64,000 nucleotides of DNA from Brachypodium distachyon (lineage: Eukaryota > Streptophyta > Magnoliopsida > Poales > Poaceae): positions 36,729,001-36,793,000 of the forward strand of contig NC_016131.3 in the NCBI RefSeq assembly GCF_000005505.3, in the 5' to 3' direction. Shown here one piece after another: positions 33,572 through 45,755 of the stretch. How positions within the stretch are numbered: the first letter of the stretch is position 1; each line of letters begins with the position of its first letter. The notes beneath the pieces are model-generated. The model was not told the origin of the DNA. It was given only the letters and a program-made list of their open reading frames with translations, and did not search any database. The position numbers and the translations under genes are program-made.

Positions 33572-33935
33572 TGTCATAAAGGGGGCGTGAATGTGACCAA
33601 TTTTAAGTTTTCTTCAGAAATGAAGACTAAAGACTGATGACAGTCATAGTACTTCAACAACAGATATTTAACTTAGCAAGTTTTAGAGTTTGCAGCGGAA
33701 TGAAGAAAGATGAACAAGATTGTAGCAGTAGCAGTAGATACATGAATAGCAAGAACAGTTGTACTTCAACGATGCAATAAGTACAGGAGTGAGGAACGAT
33801 ATCACAAGAACAGAAGACACGGGGATTTGTTTTCCAAAGTTCAGATTCTTGGCACAATCCTATGTCTTTGTTGAGGGGGCTGAGTCACACATGACTCGCG
33901 GACACACAAGTCCACCCAATCCTCCTGAGCTAAGA
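33572..33935 (-). repeat. SIRE-like LTR end (U5 side)
   Basis: On the minus strand it ends CACGCCCCCTTTATGACA at 33572, preceded by TTCCGCTGCAAACTC, a sequence common at SIRE/Maximus LTR ends in grasses. The upstream part is missing because Tekay element M is inserted at 33935/33936. It may be the lost half of the LTR whose start is at 50718. Confidence 0.55.
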
Positions 33936-36900
33936 TGAAGCGATCCTCTCCCTCACTAGGGTTCGATCTCTGTGCTTATTTGTGCTAGTCCCTGGATCGA
34001 CTCACTAGCACACACAGTTCAAGATGTAATACCAAGATACAATAGTCAAAATGTACTTTATTACATCCTATCATCCAGAACTTAATTGTACTTACAAACT
34101 TGCATGACCTCTTAGGCCAGCATAAACAAATATTGTTTCAAAACCATGATAACATTGTATCATAAAACTGCAGCGGAAAGGTAGAGCAAATGGGCCTCAT
34201 CTACTCCCAGAGGAGAGAGCATGTTGGAATGTAAGCACATGACCCAAAGAACATCGACGAACCTCACTCTTCGTAAGATTCACCTGCATTATTAATTGCA
34301 GTCACTACGTGGTCAATACATCGAATGTATTGGCAAGCTTACCTAGAAGTTATAACAGATCCTACCAAGTATATGCAATTGAGGTATAGTGGGGTTCAGG
34401 CTTTATGGCGTGGTAGCAAAACATAGTTTATCTTACTACAAGAGAGTGTTACAATATTGTTAACCTACAGCACATTGAGTAGAAACATCAAGTGCCCCTA
34501 CCCTGTTCAAACCATTCATTTTATTTAAGAAGTTGGAATGAGTGAGACTTTTCTTACAGCCCCAATATCTAGTTGCTCATGATTGTCCGTAACCGGGGAC
34601 ACGGCTAAGTACTTAGTTTGACACTCTCGAGAGGTTGTACACATTCCCCACAAGAAATCGACATGTTAATCCCTTGTTGTCCTCCGGGTGGAGTAGCAAC
34701 GGCATCGACTTCAAGAATTTTCAGAACATAATCCTCCAGACCACCTGAGGGACCCGCGCTCCCACCTACACAACTACCTCAGTACAATCCCTCAGATCTG
34801 GGTTCATATTTCTTACTCCATCCAGCCAGAGCCCATTTAGCTTGTGGTTGTACTAGAAGCTACTAAATAGGAAACTAGTCCAGTCTCTGATACCCCAGGT
34901 GGCATTCCACATTTGCGACGCAAGCTCTCCCCGAATCCGTCCATGGACGATCCATCTCCCCATCCACGGAGACTCGACTCAGAGGGACCCATAGAAATGG
35001 ACCTGACGTCGCATAACATCTCGAATACTCAAAGCAGCCCACCCAGGATGGTTCATTAGGGTTGTTTTTGTCAAGTTTCCAAAATCACTCCACATCATCA
35101 TTTCACAGTTATTGAGATTCCCTCCCACGTTTACTAACATAGCATGGCTAAGCAATATTAATCGCAATGGCTATTGGTGGAGGATTCATGTCAAAGGTAA
35201 CCCTATAGCTAGTAGGTTAATCATAGCTAGCATAAGTACGAGTAATAGTCCTATCAATGCATTTCTACAAACAACTCTAATGCATAAGTATTTTAAAAAC
35301 AAACAGTAATAGGATATGATCAAAGTGAACTTGCCTTGGTAGCGGTTGGAGTTCAAACACTCGTCACAATCACAAGGTTCGCTCTCCGGGAAAACTATTC
35401 AAATACGAACAATATACACACACATAAACACACAGTTCAATCATGACAAAAGAATGTATGCTATGATGCAATGCAAACATGTGACATGATTGGGTTTATT
35501 TTATTTGGATGATCAACTCATCCTAAGCATAAGTAATTAAAACAAATGCATTAGGGTTTTAAATAAAAATGGCAAAAACAATTTATTAAAACCCTAAATT
35601 GTAGTTTTATTGGCATCAGCCCTATAAAAATTAATTTAAAATATTTATTTTTCTGTCCCAGTGGACAGAGAATATCAAAACAAATTTTTGGGCACTGGTT
35701 TCATTTAAAAAGGACTTCTAAATAATTAGTTATGATTTAAATGGCATTAAACACTATTCTGTAATTTGAATGTGATTAAAATATGCAAATTTGAAATTGG
35801 ACAGTGCGAAAAGATTCTACAGGTTGAGAGCTTCCCAGAAAGGTAAAGTTTGTCAAATTTGGCCCAAGGGTTTAAAAGTTATGATCATTTGAAGTTACAG
35901 TGGCTTTTCTGCAAAAGTGCCATTTCTAATTATTCCGGGAATTAAAATTAGATTTTCATTTTATAAAATAGGTGCCACATGTCAGCTCCTTATTGGCGCG
36001 TACCGGTTCGTTTAAGTGAAATAAACCCGATCTAATCTTAGCCGTGGATCAAGGATGGACGGTCGAGATTGAACATGGGGCTCACCGGCGCTAGGGTTTC
36101 GGCAGGAGCTCCGGCGAGCGGCGGGGAGCGGCGGCGGGCGGTTCCGGCGACATGGGTGGCTCGGGGGAGCCGCGCGTCGGGTGCGGCTCGGCCGGGAGGG
36201 GCGGGGACACGGTCGGCGGCGCTCGGGGCGGTCGGACGCGTCGCCTAGGACGACAACAAGGCGGCGCGGGCGGAACTCTGGCGAGCTTCGGGCTCGGGCG
36301 TCGGGGCGCTGCAGTGCACGGAAAAGGAGAAGAAGCACTGCAGTGCACGGAGAGAGAAGAAGAGGGAGAGATGTGGCTTCGAGGATGGCTCACCGAGGCG
36401 TCGGCGGCGAGGGGAAAAGCGGCGGCGTCCGAAGCTTCAACGGCGAGCAATTTCGGCGGCCTGGCGGCGAAATCGCAGGGGAGAGCAGAGGGGAATAAGA
36501 GAGGGGCGCTCGGGCTTTATAATGACGCGGTCGGCGGGTTTCGGGAAGCTCGGGATTAGCGGGGAGCGGCGATGGCGCGCGGGGACAGCGGCCGGGAATC
36601 GCGGCGGCGGGGCGGGGCTTTCCTAACGGACACGAAGACCCTGACGCGTGGGTCCCACGCGTCAGCGGTAGCGGGCGTGCGCGGGCGGACCGGGCTGGCT
36701 GGGCCGGCTCGCTCGGTTCGGCGCGGCGGTTCTAGGCCGGTTCGGCCCATTTGTCCGGGCCGATCCGGTTTTCTCCTTTTTTTTTTCTTTTAGCCTTTTC
36801 TTTTTTTGTTTTTCTTATTTCTTTAATATCTTTTGATTTTGAACTCCAAATTGGTCCAAATAAATTTCTAAAAATTTGTAAAATCATGTTTTATCCTGAT

Positions 36901-37236
36901 ACAACTTTTGGGAGTAATTTCCCCTCAAAATAAAAATGTATAAAGATACATTTGCCCTATAAATGCCTTTAGGGCTATATAACTATTTAAATAAAATACT
37001 TTTTCAACTCCAAATAATTATCCAAAATTTATAGGATAGCTCATTTATGAAATAAACCCCTTTTTATAAATAAACCTTAATGGTTTGAAGACCCAAGGCT
37101 CAAATGGGTGTAAACCCTAGGGTTTAAATTGAAATAAAAATCTTTTAAAACTTTTTGAGATTCAAATGTGCAATTATGGCATGATGCTCATGGATGCAAT
37201 GCACATGTAAAAGTTTGAAATTTTTGGGATGTTACA
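33936..37236 (-). repeat. 3' LTR of element M (3301 bp)
   Basis: On the minus strand it starts TGTAACATCCCAAAAATTTC at 37236, directly after the polypurine tract, and ends GGATCGCTTCA at 33936. It has TATAAA (plus-strand TTTATA at 36516), donor candidates near 36082 and 35334, the ATGCAG acceptor near 34292 and the end hairpin. TAAGA (33931-33935) is the candidate target site. Confidence 0.93.
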
Positions 37237-38140
37237 GACCTCACCCCCTTAAGATGAATCTCGTCCTCGAGATTCGGTGTGGTTGGCAAAGAGGTGTGGG
37301 TGGTCTTCTCGAAAATCATGTTCGCGTTCCCAAGTGGCTTCCTCTTCAGTGTGATGGTCCCACTGAACTTGATAGTCTTGGATCGGGTTTGTCTCTCAGC
37401 TGTATCCAAGATTCTGATCGGTTTCTCCTCATAGGTGCAGTCACTCTGTATCTGGACTTCCTCAAGTGGAATTGTATCCCTCAGGGGTGTGTCGGCCATC
37501 TCGGGGTGACACTTCTTCAGTTGTGATACATGGAAGACATTGTGAACATTGGACAGTGCTTCCGGTAAATCTAATTTGTAGGCTACCTCTCTTTGGCGTG
37601 ACAAGATCTTGAAAGGTCCAATGAAACGGGGTGCTAACTTTCCTTTTATACCAAATCTCTTTACCCCGCGTATCGGTGACACTCTGAGATACGCTCTACC
37701 TTCAGCCTCGTATGTAACTTCCCTACGTTTGGTATCCGTGTAGCTTTTCTGCCTTGACTGAGCTACCTTCAGTAGGTCTCGGATGAGTCTGACCTTTTCC
37801 TCGGCATCCTTTATCATGTCCGGGCCGAATAGGCTACGGTCTCCTACACCATCCCATAACAATGATGTTCTGCACATCCTTCCATACAGAGCTTCAAACG
37901 GTGACATTCCTATGCTGGCTTGGAAGCTGTTGTTGTAAGAAAATTCTGCATACGACAGGTTGTCATCCCAACTAGATCCATAATCTAGAGCGTAGGCTCG
38001 CAACATGTCTTTAAGGATCTTATTAACCCTCTCGGTTTGTCCATCCGTCTGCGAATGAAAAGCTGTGCTGAACTCTAGTCTCGTTCCTAGAGACTCATGT
38101 AGTTGTCCCCAAAATCTTGAGGTAAACTGGGTACGTCTGT
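37237..38140 (-). pseudogene. pol: Integrase end and chromodomain of element M
   Basis: On the minus strand the frame from 38006 reads the integrase core end (LSYAEFSYNNSFQASIGMSP), a long linker and the C-terminal domain (APRFIGPFKILS without the stop seen in B). It then gives NVFHVSQLKKCHPEM and the chromodomain start (RQTRSKTIKF). A frameshift destroys the rest of the chromodomain. Between 38140 and 38006 the DRRTQFTS region has a stop in place of the Ser before the second catalytic Asp. Confidence 0.87.
37243..37252 (-). promoter_or_regulatory. Polypurine tract of element M
   Basis: On the minus strand TTAAGGGGGTGAGGTC lies directly before the 3' LTR. Confidence 0.8.
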
Positions 38141-38141
38141 C

Positions 38142-39260
38142 TCAAACTATTTCCTTGGGTACTCCGTGTAAACACACCATTCTGGATATGTAGCGTTTCG
38201 CTAACTGTGCACTAGTGTAAGTGGTCTTCACTGGTATGAAATGGACAACCTTGGTCAAACGGTCAACCACTACCCAAATGGAATCATATCCTGACCTGGT
38301 CCTTGGCAAACCGGTGATAAAGTCCATGCCTACTTTATCCCATTTCCAGTCCGGTATTGGCAGCGGTCTTAGCAATCCTGCTGGTTTCTGGTGTTCTGCC
38401 TTCACTCTGCTGCACACATCACACAAGGCAATGAACTCTGTGATGTCTCGCTTCAATCCAGACCACCAAAATGTTTCCTTGAGGTCCATGTACATCTTTG
38501 TGTTTCCAGGGTGGATTGAGTACGGTGAGTCATGGGCTTCTTGTAAAATCAGCTTTCTGATTTCCGGATTCCGCGGTACGCAAATGCGTTTTCTGAACCA
38601 TATGGTTCCTTGGTCATCTTCACGAAAATCCTTTGCTTTCTCGGCAACCATATTCTCTTTTATCTCATTTATTTCAGACTCGCCCTTCTGTGCTTTTCTA
38701 ATCCTATCCAGCAACGTGGGCTATACTTCCAAAGTGGCCAGATATCCTTCAGGCACTATCTGAAGTCTCAAGTCCTTGAACTGTTTGCACAACTCTGGCG
38801 GTGACTCTCCAGCTGTCAGTCCATTTATATAGCCCTCGGCTATAACGTTAGCCTTTCCAGGATGGTATTGCAGACTCAGGTCATAATCCTTTATCAGTTC
38901 TAACCATCTCCGCTGTCTCAGATTCAACTCTTTCTGGGTGAATATATACTTCAAGCTCTTATGATCTGTGAACAACTCACAGTGCTTCCCCATCAGGTAG
39001 TGTCTCCAAGTCTTCAAGGCATGCACTACTGATGCTAACTCCAAATCGTGTGTGGGATAGTTGCCTTCGTGGCTCTTTAGTTGCCGCGAAGCGTACGCTA
39101 AAACTCTTCCATTCTGCATCAATACTCCTCCCAAACCTTGATGTGAAGCGTCGGAATAAACTTGAAAGTCCTCTTGCAGGTTTGGTAGCACAAGAATAGG
39201 TGCGGACACCAATCTCTTCTTTAACTCCTGGAAACTCTCTTCACATTTCTCGTTCCAGGC
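38142..39260 (-). pseudogene. pol: RNase H and integrase N-terminal part of element M
   Basis: RNase H shows [29 protein letters not shown] and [13 protein letters not shown]. The end has a small deletion: the DALSRK motif of element B is missing after ANVIA. A stop near 38718 follows. The next frame holds the integrase zinc-binding part and core start ([40 protein letters not shown]). Both parts match element B closely. Confidence 0.88.
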
Positions 39261-41259
39261 AAACTTCTTCTCTTTCTTTAGTAGTTCTGTAGTTTACAAT
39301 CTTGGAGAAGTTCTCAATGAATCTCCGATAATATCCAGCGAGTCCTAGGAAACTGCGGATATCTCCAACATTCTTGGGTGACTCCCATTCTGTAACAACG
39401 GTCACCTTAGCTGGGTCGACAGCTACTCCTGCTCCTGACACGATGTATCCGAGAAAACTGACTTCTGACAACCAAAAGTCACACTTGCTGAACTTGGCGT
39501 ACAACTTGTGCGCTCTCAATTTCTCTAAAACCATGCGCAGATGCTGCTCATGCTCTTCCTTGCTCTTGGAATAGATCAAAATGTCATTGATGAACACCAC
39601 GACAAACTTGTCCAAAAATTCCATGAACACCTTGTGCATCATGTTCATGAAGTATGCTGGTGCATTGGTCAAACCGAATGGCATCACGGTATACTCATAC
39701 AATCCATACCTAGTGGTGAATGCCGTCTTGGGTATATCCATCTCTCGGATTTTCAGTTGCAAATACCCTGATCGCAGATCGATCTTTGAGAACACACAGG
39801 CTCCTTCCAACTGGTCGAAAAGATCATTGATGATAGGTAAGGGGTATTTATTCTTTATCGTCACCTCATTTAGTGACCGATAATCAATACACATCCGTTG
39901 GCTCTTGTCCTTCTTCTCCACAAACAGGCCAGGTGCTCCCCATGGTAATGAACTGGGGCGGATGAAACCTTTTGCTAACTGTTCAGCTAGCTGCTTCTTC
40001 AACTCCTTCAACTCATCCACAGCCATCTTATACGGTCTCTTGGCTATGGGTCCACTTCCAGGCATCAACTCGATGAGAAACTCTACATCACGGTCTGGTG
40101 GCATACCTGGCAACTCTTCCGGGAAAACATCCGGATACTCATTCACTACTGGAACCTCGTCCAGGCTAACCCCCTTAAGAGAATTGACCTTAGGTATCTT
40201 AAGTTTAAAAGTAGACTTGAAACGGATTCTCTTATTCTCTGGGGTGGTGAGGGTGATGGTTCTTCTGACACAATCTATGAGTCCCTCATACTTGGCCAGC
40301 CAATCTATTCCAAGGATGACATCCAAACCCTTGGACCCTATTATTATTAGGTCCGTGGGGAAGGTGTGTTTCCCTATTTCGAAGCTTAGTTCATGATAGT
40401 CGTAGGCGGCTATCAATTCTCCCCCTGGGGAGTTTACTTTCATGGGGTTGGCTAGTGTGCTAACAGGTAATCCATTTTGATGCACAAATCCTCTTGAGAT
40501 GAATGAATGGGATGCACCGGTATCAAACAGTACTAAAGCTTTAAATGAATTAATGCTAAAGGTACCGATGACTATACCTTGCTCCTCGGTGATCTCTTCC
40601 TTGTCGATGTGGTTCACGTTGCCCTTCTGGAATGGGTTTGGCTTAACCACATTCCCTGTCAACCTCTCCGGGCAGTCGTTGGAGTAGTGCCCCATCTTGT
40701 GGCACTTGAAGCACTCCACCTGGCTCATGTCCCTGCCAGGGTTGCGGTTCTGTCCGGCTCCATTGCCGTTGGTGAGGCCCTTTCCATTTCCATTTTGGTT
40801 TCCACCTCCATTGTGGTTACCATTCCCGTTGTGGTGCCTCGGGCGTTGCTGCTGCTGCTGATTCTGCTGCTGGTGCTGGCGCTTGCTGCTGCTGTTGTTC
40901 CTGGTATGGCGGTTCTGATGGTCATACCCTCCACTGCGTCTGTCATTGTGGCCCCCGGCCTTGTGCACAGACGAATTGCCACTGCCGTCCTGGGTGATGC
41001 GCGGCTTCTGATGTGGCCCCGCGTGAGAGCCTCCTTGGAGAAGTCTCCTCTTGCGGTTCTCCATCTGATGGAACTTGTTCTCCAACACAATCGCCTTGTC
41101 AATGAGCGATTGGTAGGTAGGAGTGTAAGAAACAGCCAGTTGCACAGAGAGTTTATCGTTCAGCGCATCCAAGAATCTCTCTCGCCGCTTGGCATCCGTG
41201 TTCACCTCGTCCGGCGCATAGCGGGCAAGGCTGTTGAACGGGTCGATGAACTCGACCAC
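39241..41259 (-). pseudogene. pol: Gag C-terminal part, zinc knuckle, protease and reverse transcriptase of element M
   Basis: A 672-residue open frame. It begins in gag ([19 protein letters not shown]), passes a Gln/Asn/His-rich linker and the zinc knuckle [14 protein letters not shown], then the protease with an intact [12 protein letters not shown] site and [11 protein letters not shown]. Reverse transcriptase follows from [20 protein letters not shown]. The catalytic box reads [12 protein letters not shown], so the first Asp of the FXDD pair is Asn; this should kill polymerase activity. The frame breaks near 39290, just after IENFSKI. Confidence 0.92.
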
Positions 41260-41757
41260 TGTGCGGCTTCCTTGTCTAAGTCAGGTTAAGCACCCTCGCT
41301 GAGATGTGGGCGGTGCAGAAGGCTTCTTGGAACATATCCCAGGTGACATGCTCAATAGGGTGGTGATCTGGTAGTTCTCCCACCACGAATCAGCTGGTCC
41401 TTCCAATACGTGAGCTGCAAATCTCACCTTCTCTTCCTCGGTGCAATTGATTGTCACCAAGTTCTTATTCACAGAGCGGAGCTAGTCGTCTGCCACGATT
41501 GGCTCTGGTGAGCTGGAGAAGGTGGGTGGGCGCAAACTCAAGAACCTGGTTAGCATATCCACCTGTGGAGGGTGGTGTTGCTGGTTGTTGTTGGGGTTCT
41601 GTTAGTGGTTGGCGTTGTCGTTGCCCAGTTGCTGAGTGATCAGCTGGAAGAACTGGGTCTGTGCGGCCAACAGTTGCTGCATGGTTGCAGCATTCCCTTC
41701 TGCGTCTGCATTGTGAGCCTCGGCGTTGTTGGCAGGGTTCTGCCGTCTCGGAGGCAT
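41260..41757 (-). pseudogene. gag: Gag N-terminal part of element M
   Basis: On the minus strand ATGCCTCCGAGACGGCAG starts at 41757, directly after CTACCCTAAACAG. The sequence has the same Asn/Gln-rich start as B, with a stop after the NANH motif (near 41600) and another after VADD. It keeps the block deleted in B: NLVTINCTEEEKVRFAAHVL and GPADSWWENYQITT. A frameshift near 41280 separates it from the long downstream frame. Confidence 0.85.
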
Positions 41758-42028
41758 CTGTTTAGGGTAGCATAGATGAGGAATAATAGACAGAATAGAT
41801 CTAAGGATGTCTAAACCCCCAAAACAAGATATAACTCAAGCATATATCAATCATAAAAGGTTTTGGAAATTATAGCAAAAACACACTTGTTCATGATGGG
41901 GTACTGCCCATAAAGAGTACGAAAAATGCAATCGATCTACATTGCCATACACATAGATTGTATGGTCAATGACTAATCGCAAAGCTGATAATGGTAGATA
42001 ACTGATAAAGTCTGGTAGGCATCGAGAC

Positions 42029-43001
42029 TAGGGAGGTGTGGCTGTCATCGTGGCTCCATTCACCCTCTTCCTCTTGGAGCGGGTGTTGGTGGCAGGGGTG
42101 TCCATCTCGTGGACCTCCTAGGGCTCCTCCTCCTCAGTCGGCACCTCCTCCTATGGTACCACCTCTTGATCCTGTGGTGGAGGTGGGGCCTGGTCTGGTG
42201 CCGGTGCGGCAGCTGGTGCTGGCTCGGCGACGGCTGTGGCTGCTGTGGCTTCGGCTACCATGAAGGCCTTAAACCGCTCGCTATAGTAGTGGGCCTGCTC
42301 TCTCAGATCTGCGGGTTCGGCCGGGGTGGTGGCCTCGAGGAACGTCTTGAACTTCTCGCGGTAGAAACGAGCTTGGTCCCTCTCATACAGCAACTGATTG
42401 ATGACTCCTTCCATATTGTTGGCAGTGTTCTGCAACAATACCTTGTCCTCCTACCACTGAGTCTTCTCTCCCAACAGATTACTGATCTGCTCCTCGGCTA
42501 GGTCGGCCCTAGTCATCTCGTGCTCGACGCAAGACTCCAAGTCCACGGTGTTAATCTCCATGTTCTCGAAGTGGGTCGTCACTAGGGTGGCATCCTCGTC
42601 GTTGGTTGTAGCCACTGCTGAGCATGCATGGTTCCGCCTTCCAAAGAGGAGGAAGGGGGAGTCCTCGGGGAACTCGTGCCGATAGTCCCGGCACACCTGC
42701 GCGAAGGCGCACTGCATGGCGAACTGAAGGCCTTGCTCGAAGGTGGGTACCGGGCGATGAAGGTGATAAACTGTGTAGCAGGCGCGATCTCACGCCCGCG
42801 GATCTTCGCCTCGATCTCTCACCATGGCTGCCATCCCTCGGGTGCGGCGGTCTCAACTCGGCCTCTGAACCTGGGCGGTGGCAGGTCGAGAGACGCACAC
42901 AGTGCTGCCAAAGGGGCACTGAACAACTGGTCGTCGTCCGTGGAGGGGTAGTAGACTCTGGTGAACGGCGGTACCTTGCCGAACCGTGTTGGGCTTCCCA
43001 T
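42029..43001 (-). pseudogene. ORF0 of element M
   Basis: On the minus strand it starts ATGGGAAGCCC at 43001, directly after TTTCTATAG. Part 1: VPPFTRVYYPSTDDDQLFSA, LAALCASLDLPPPRFRG, to a stop at WQPW (about 42819). Part 2, 42717-42451: FAQVCRDYRHEFPED, LLFGRRN, EHEMTRADLAEEQ, LLGEKTQW and a stop. Part 3, 42438-42151: GVINQLLYERDQARFYREKF and an Ala/Pro-rich tail. The end resembles the HEMDTPATNTRSKRKR tail of B. Function is unknown. The protein would be about 300 residues with a compact N-terminal domain and a likely coiled coil. Confidence 0.7.
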
Positions 43002-43003
43002 CT

Positions 43004-43472
43004 ATAGAAATAAGAAGGAAGGTAAGGGAGTATCAGTGACATGATCAAATGGTCGGATGTAAACATTAATAAGGTAATAGGGTAAAGGTAGTAGAGTGGG
43101 AATAAGGTAATAAACATTAATATCAAGGTGGAAATGCCAATGTAAAATTGGATGCAAAATATTATGAGAGTAACATGGCAACATAATTATAGTGGTGTAT
43201 GGTGTGATAAAAATAAGTATGCATCTATGGTATAATATAATATACATGCATATGTGGTATACAGCATAATATTTGGTGTATATGTGGAATAAAACAATAA
43301 ATATGTCATGCATATGTAAGATATAAATGCAAAGATTCAGATGAATAGGGATAAGGAATAAAATATATGTATATATATAGATCAGATAGGGATAAGAAAA
43401 ATCCTAAGGTTTGGTGTTTGGTCTGTCTTATCCTAATCCAAACTAGAGTCACGTTCCTACAGGCAACACATT
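43004..43472 (-). other. Leader of element M
   Basis: AT-rich, without coding signal. It lies between the primer site and ORF0 and ends in a pyrimidine stretch before TTTCTATAG. It matches the leader of element I (62236-62691). Confidence 0.7.
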
Positions 43473-43484
43473 GCTCTGATACCA
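43473..43484 (-). promoter_or_regulatory. Primer binding site of element M
   Basis: On the minus strand TGGTATCAGAGC, two bases after the LTR end; the primer would be initiator tRNA-Met. Confidence 0.9.
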
Positions 43485-43486
43485 TC

Positions 43487-45755
43487 TGAAGCGATCCTCC
43501 TCTTCACTAGGGTTTGATCTCTATGCTTATTTGTGCTAGTCCCTGGATCGACTCACTAGCACACACAGTTTAAGATGTAATACCAAGATACAATAGTCAA
43601 AATGTACTTTATTACATCGTATCATCCAGAACTTAATTGTACTTACAAACTTGCATGACCTCTTAAGCCAGCATAAACAAATATTGTTTCAAAACCATGA
43701 TAACATTGTATCATAAAACTGCAGCGGAAAGGTAGAGCAAATGGGCCTCATCTACTCCTAGAGGAGAGAGCATGTTGGAATGTAAGCACATGACCCAAAG
43801 AACATTGACGAACCTCACTCTTCGTCAGATTCACCTGCATTATTAATTACAGCCACTACGTGATCAATACATCGAATGTATTGGCAAGCTCACCTAGAAG
43901 TTATAACAGATCCTACCAAGTATATGCAATTGAGGTATAGTGGGGTTCAGGCTTTATGGCGTGGTAGCAAAACATAGTTTATCTTACTACAAGAGAGTGT
44001 TACAATATTGTTAACCTACAACACATTGAGTAGAAACATCAAGTGCCCCTACCCTGTTCAAACCATTCATTTTATTTAAGAAGTTGGAATGAGTGAGACT
44101 TTTCTTACAGCCCCAATATCTAGTTGCTCATGATTGTCCGTAACCGGGGACACGGCTAAGTACTTAGTTTGACACTCTCGAGAGGTTGTACACATTCCCC
44201 ACAAGAAATCGACATGTTAATCCCTTGCTGTCCTCCGGGTGGAGTAGCAACGGCATCGACTTCAAGAATTTTCAGAACATAATCCTCCAGACCACCTGAG
44301 GGACCGGCGCTCCCACGTACACAACTACCTCAGTACAATCCCTCAGATCTGGGTTCATATTTCTTACTCCATCCAGCCAGAGCCCATTTAGCTTGTGGTT
44401 GTACTAGAAGCTACTAAACAGGAAACTAGTCCAGTCTCTGATACCCCAGGTAGCATTCCACATTTGCGACGCAAGCGCTCCCCGAATCCGTCCATGGACG
44501 ATCCATCTCCCAATCCACGGAGACTCGACTCAGAGGGAACCATAGAAATGGACCTGACGTCGCATAACATCTCGAATACTCAAAGCAGCCCACCCAGGAT
44601 GGTTCATTAGGGTTGTTTTTGTCAAGTTTCCAAAATCACTCCACATCATCATTTCACAGTGATTGAGATTCCCTCCCACGTTTACTAACATAGCATGGCT
44701 AAGCAATACTAATCGCAAGGGCTCACCGGCGCTAGGGTTTCGGCGAGGAGCTCCCGCGAGCGTCGCCTAGGACGAGAACAAGGCGACGGCACGGGCGGAA
44801 CTCCGGCGAGCTTCGGGCTCGGGCATCGGGGCGCTGCAGCGCACGGAAAACGAGAAGAAGCGCGTCACGGTGTGCGCGAGAGAGAGAGAGAAGAAGAGGG
44901 AGAGAGGTGGCTTCGAGGATGGCTCACCGAGGCGTCGTCGGTGAGGGGAAAAGCAGCGGCTTCCGAAGCTTCAACGGCGAGCAATTCCAGCAGCCTGGCG
45001 GCGAAATCGAGGGGGAGAGCAGAGAGGAATAAGGGAGGGGTGCTCGGGCTTTATAATGACGCGGCCGACGGGTTTCGCGAAGGTCGGGATTAGCGGGGAG
45101 CAGCGATGGCGCGTGGGGACGGCGGCCGGGAATCGCGGCGGCGGGGCGGGGCTTTCCTAACGGAGACGAAGACCCTGACGCGTTGGTCCCACGCGTCAGT
45201 GGCAGCGGGCGTGTGCGCAGGCGACCCGGGCTGGCTCGGCCGGCTCGCTCGGTTCGGCGCGGTGGTTCTGGGCCGGTTCGGCCCATTTGGCTGGGCCGGT
45301 CCGGTTTTCTCCTTTTTTTTCTTTTAGCCTTTTCTTTTTTTGTTTTTCTTATTTCTTTTCCTGTTTTTCTTTTTTTTTTTTTACTTTAGCCCTTTCTTTT
45401 CCTGTTTTTCTTATTTCTTTGATATTTTTTGATTTTGAACTTCAAATTGGTCCAAATAAATTCCTGAAAATTTGTAAAATCATGTTTTATCCTGATACAA
45501 CTTTTGGAAGTAATTTCCCCTCCAAATAAAATGTATAAAGATACATTTGCCCTATAAATGCCTTTAGGGCTATATAACTATTTAAATAAAATACTTTTTG
45601 AACTCCAATTAATTATCCAAAATTTATGGGATAGCTCATTTATGAAATAAACCCCTTTTTATAAATAAACCTTAATGGTTTGAAGATCCAAGGCTCAAAT
45701 GGGTGTAAACCCTAGGGTTTAAATTAAAATAAAAATCTTTTAAAACTTTTTGAGG
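43487..45755 (-). repeat. 5' LTR of element M, with a ~910-bp internal deletion and lost start
   Basis: It matches the 3' LTR at 33936-37236 very closely. After AATCGCAA (44711-44718) it jumps to the part that corresponds to 36078 in the 3' LTR, so 35168-36077 is missing. At 45755 it breaks off in ACTTTTTGAG, about 80 bp before the expected LTR start, and joins a SIRE-like LTR. Confidence 0.9.

Larger units (their letters stand above)
33936..45755 (-). mobile_element. Tekay-type element M, nearly full length
   Basis: On the minus strand: 5' LTR (45755-43487, first ~80 bp lost, one internal deletion), primer site (43484-43473), leader, ORF0 (43001-42029), gag (41757-40700), protease, reverse transcriptase, RNase H, integrase (to about 37260), polypurine tract and complete 3' LTR (37236-33936). 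It is the most complete element in the window, but has several stops and frameshifts and a mutated reverse transcriptase box. Confidence 0.9.

Noticed and set aside
33931..33935. TAAGA as a proven target duplication of element M
   Set aside because: The other side of M is deleted, so the duplication cannot be confirmed.
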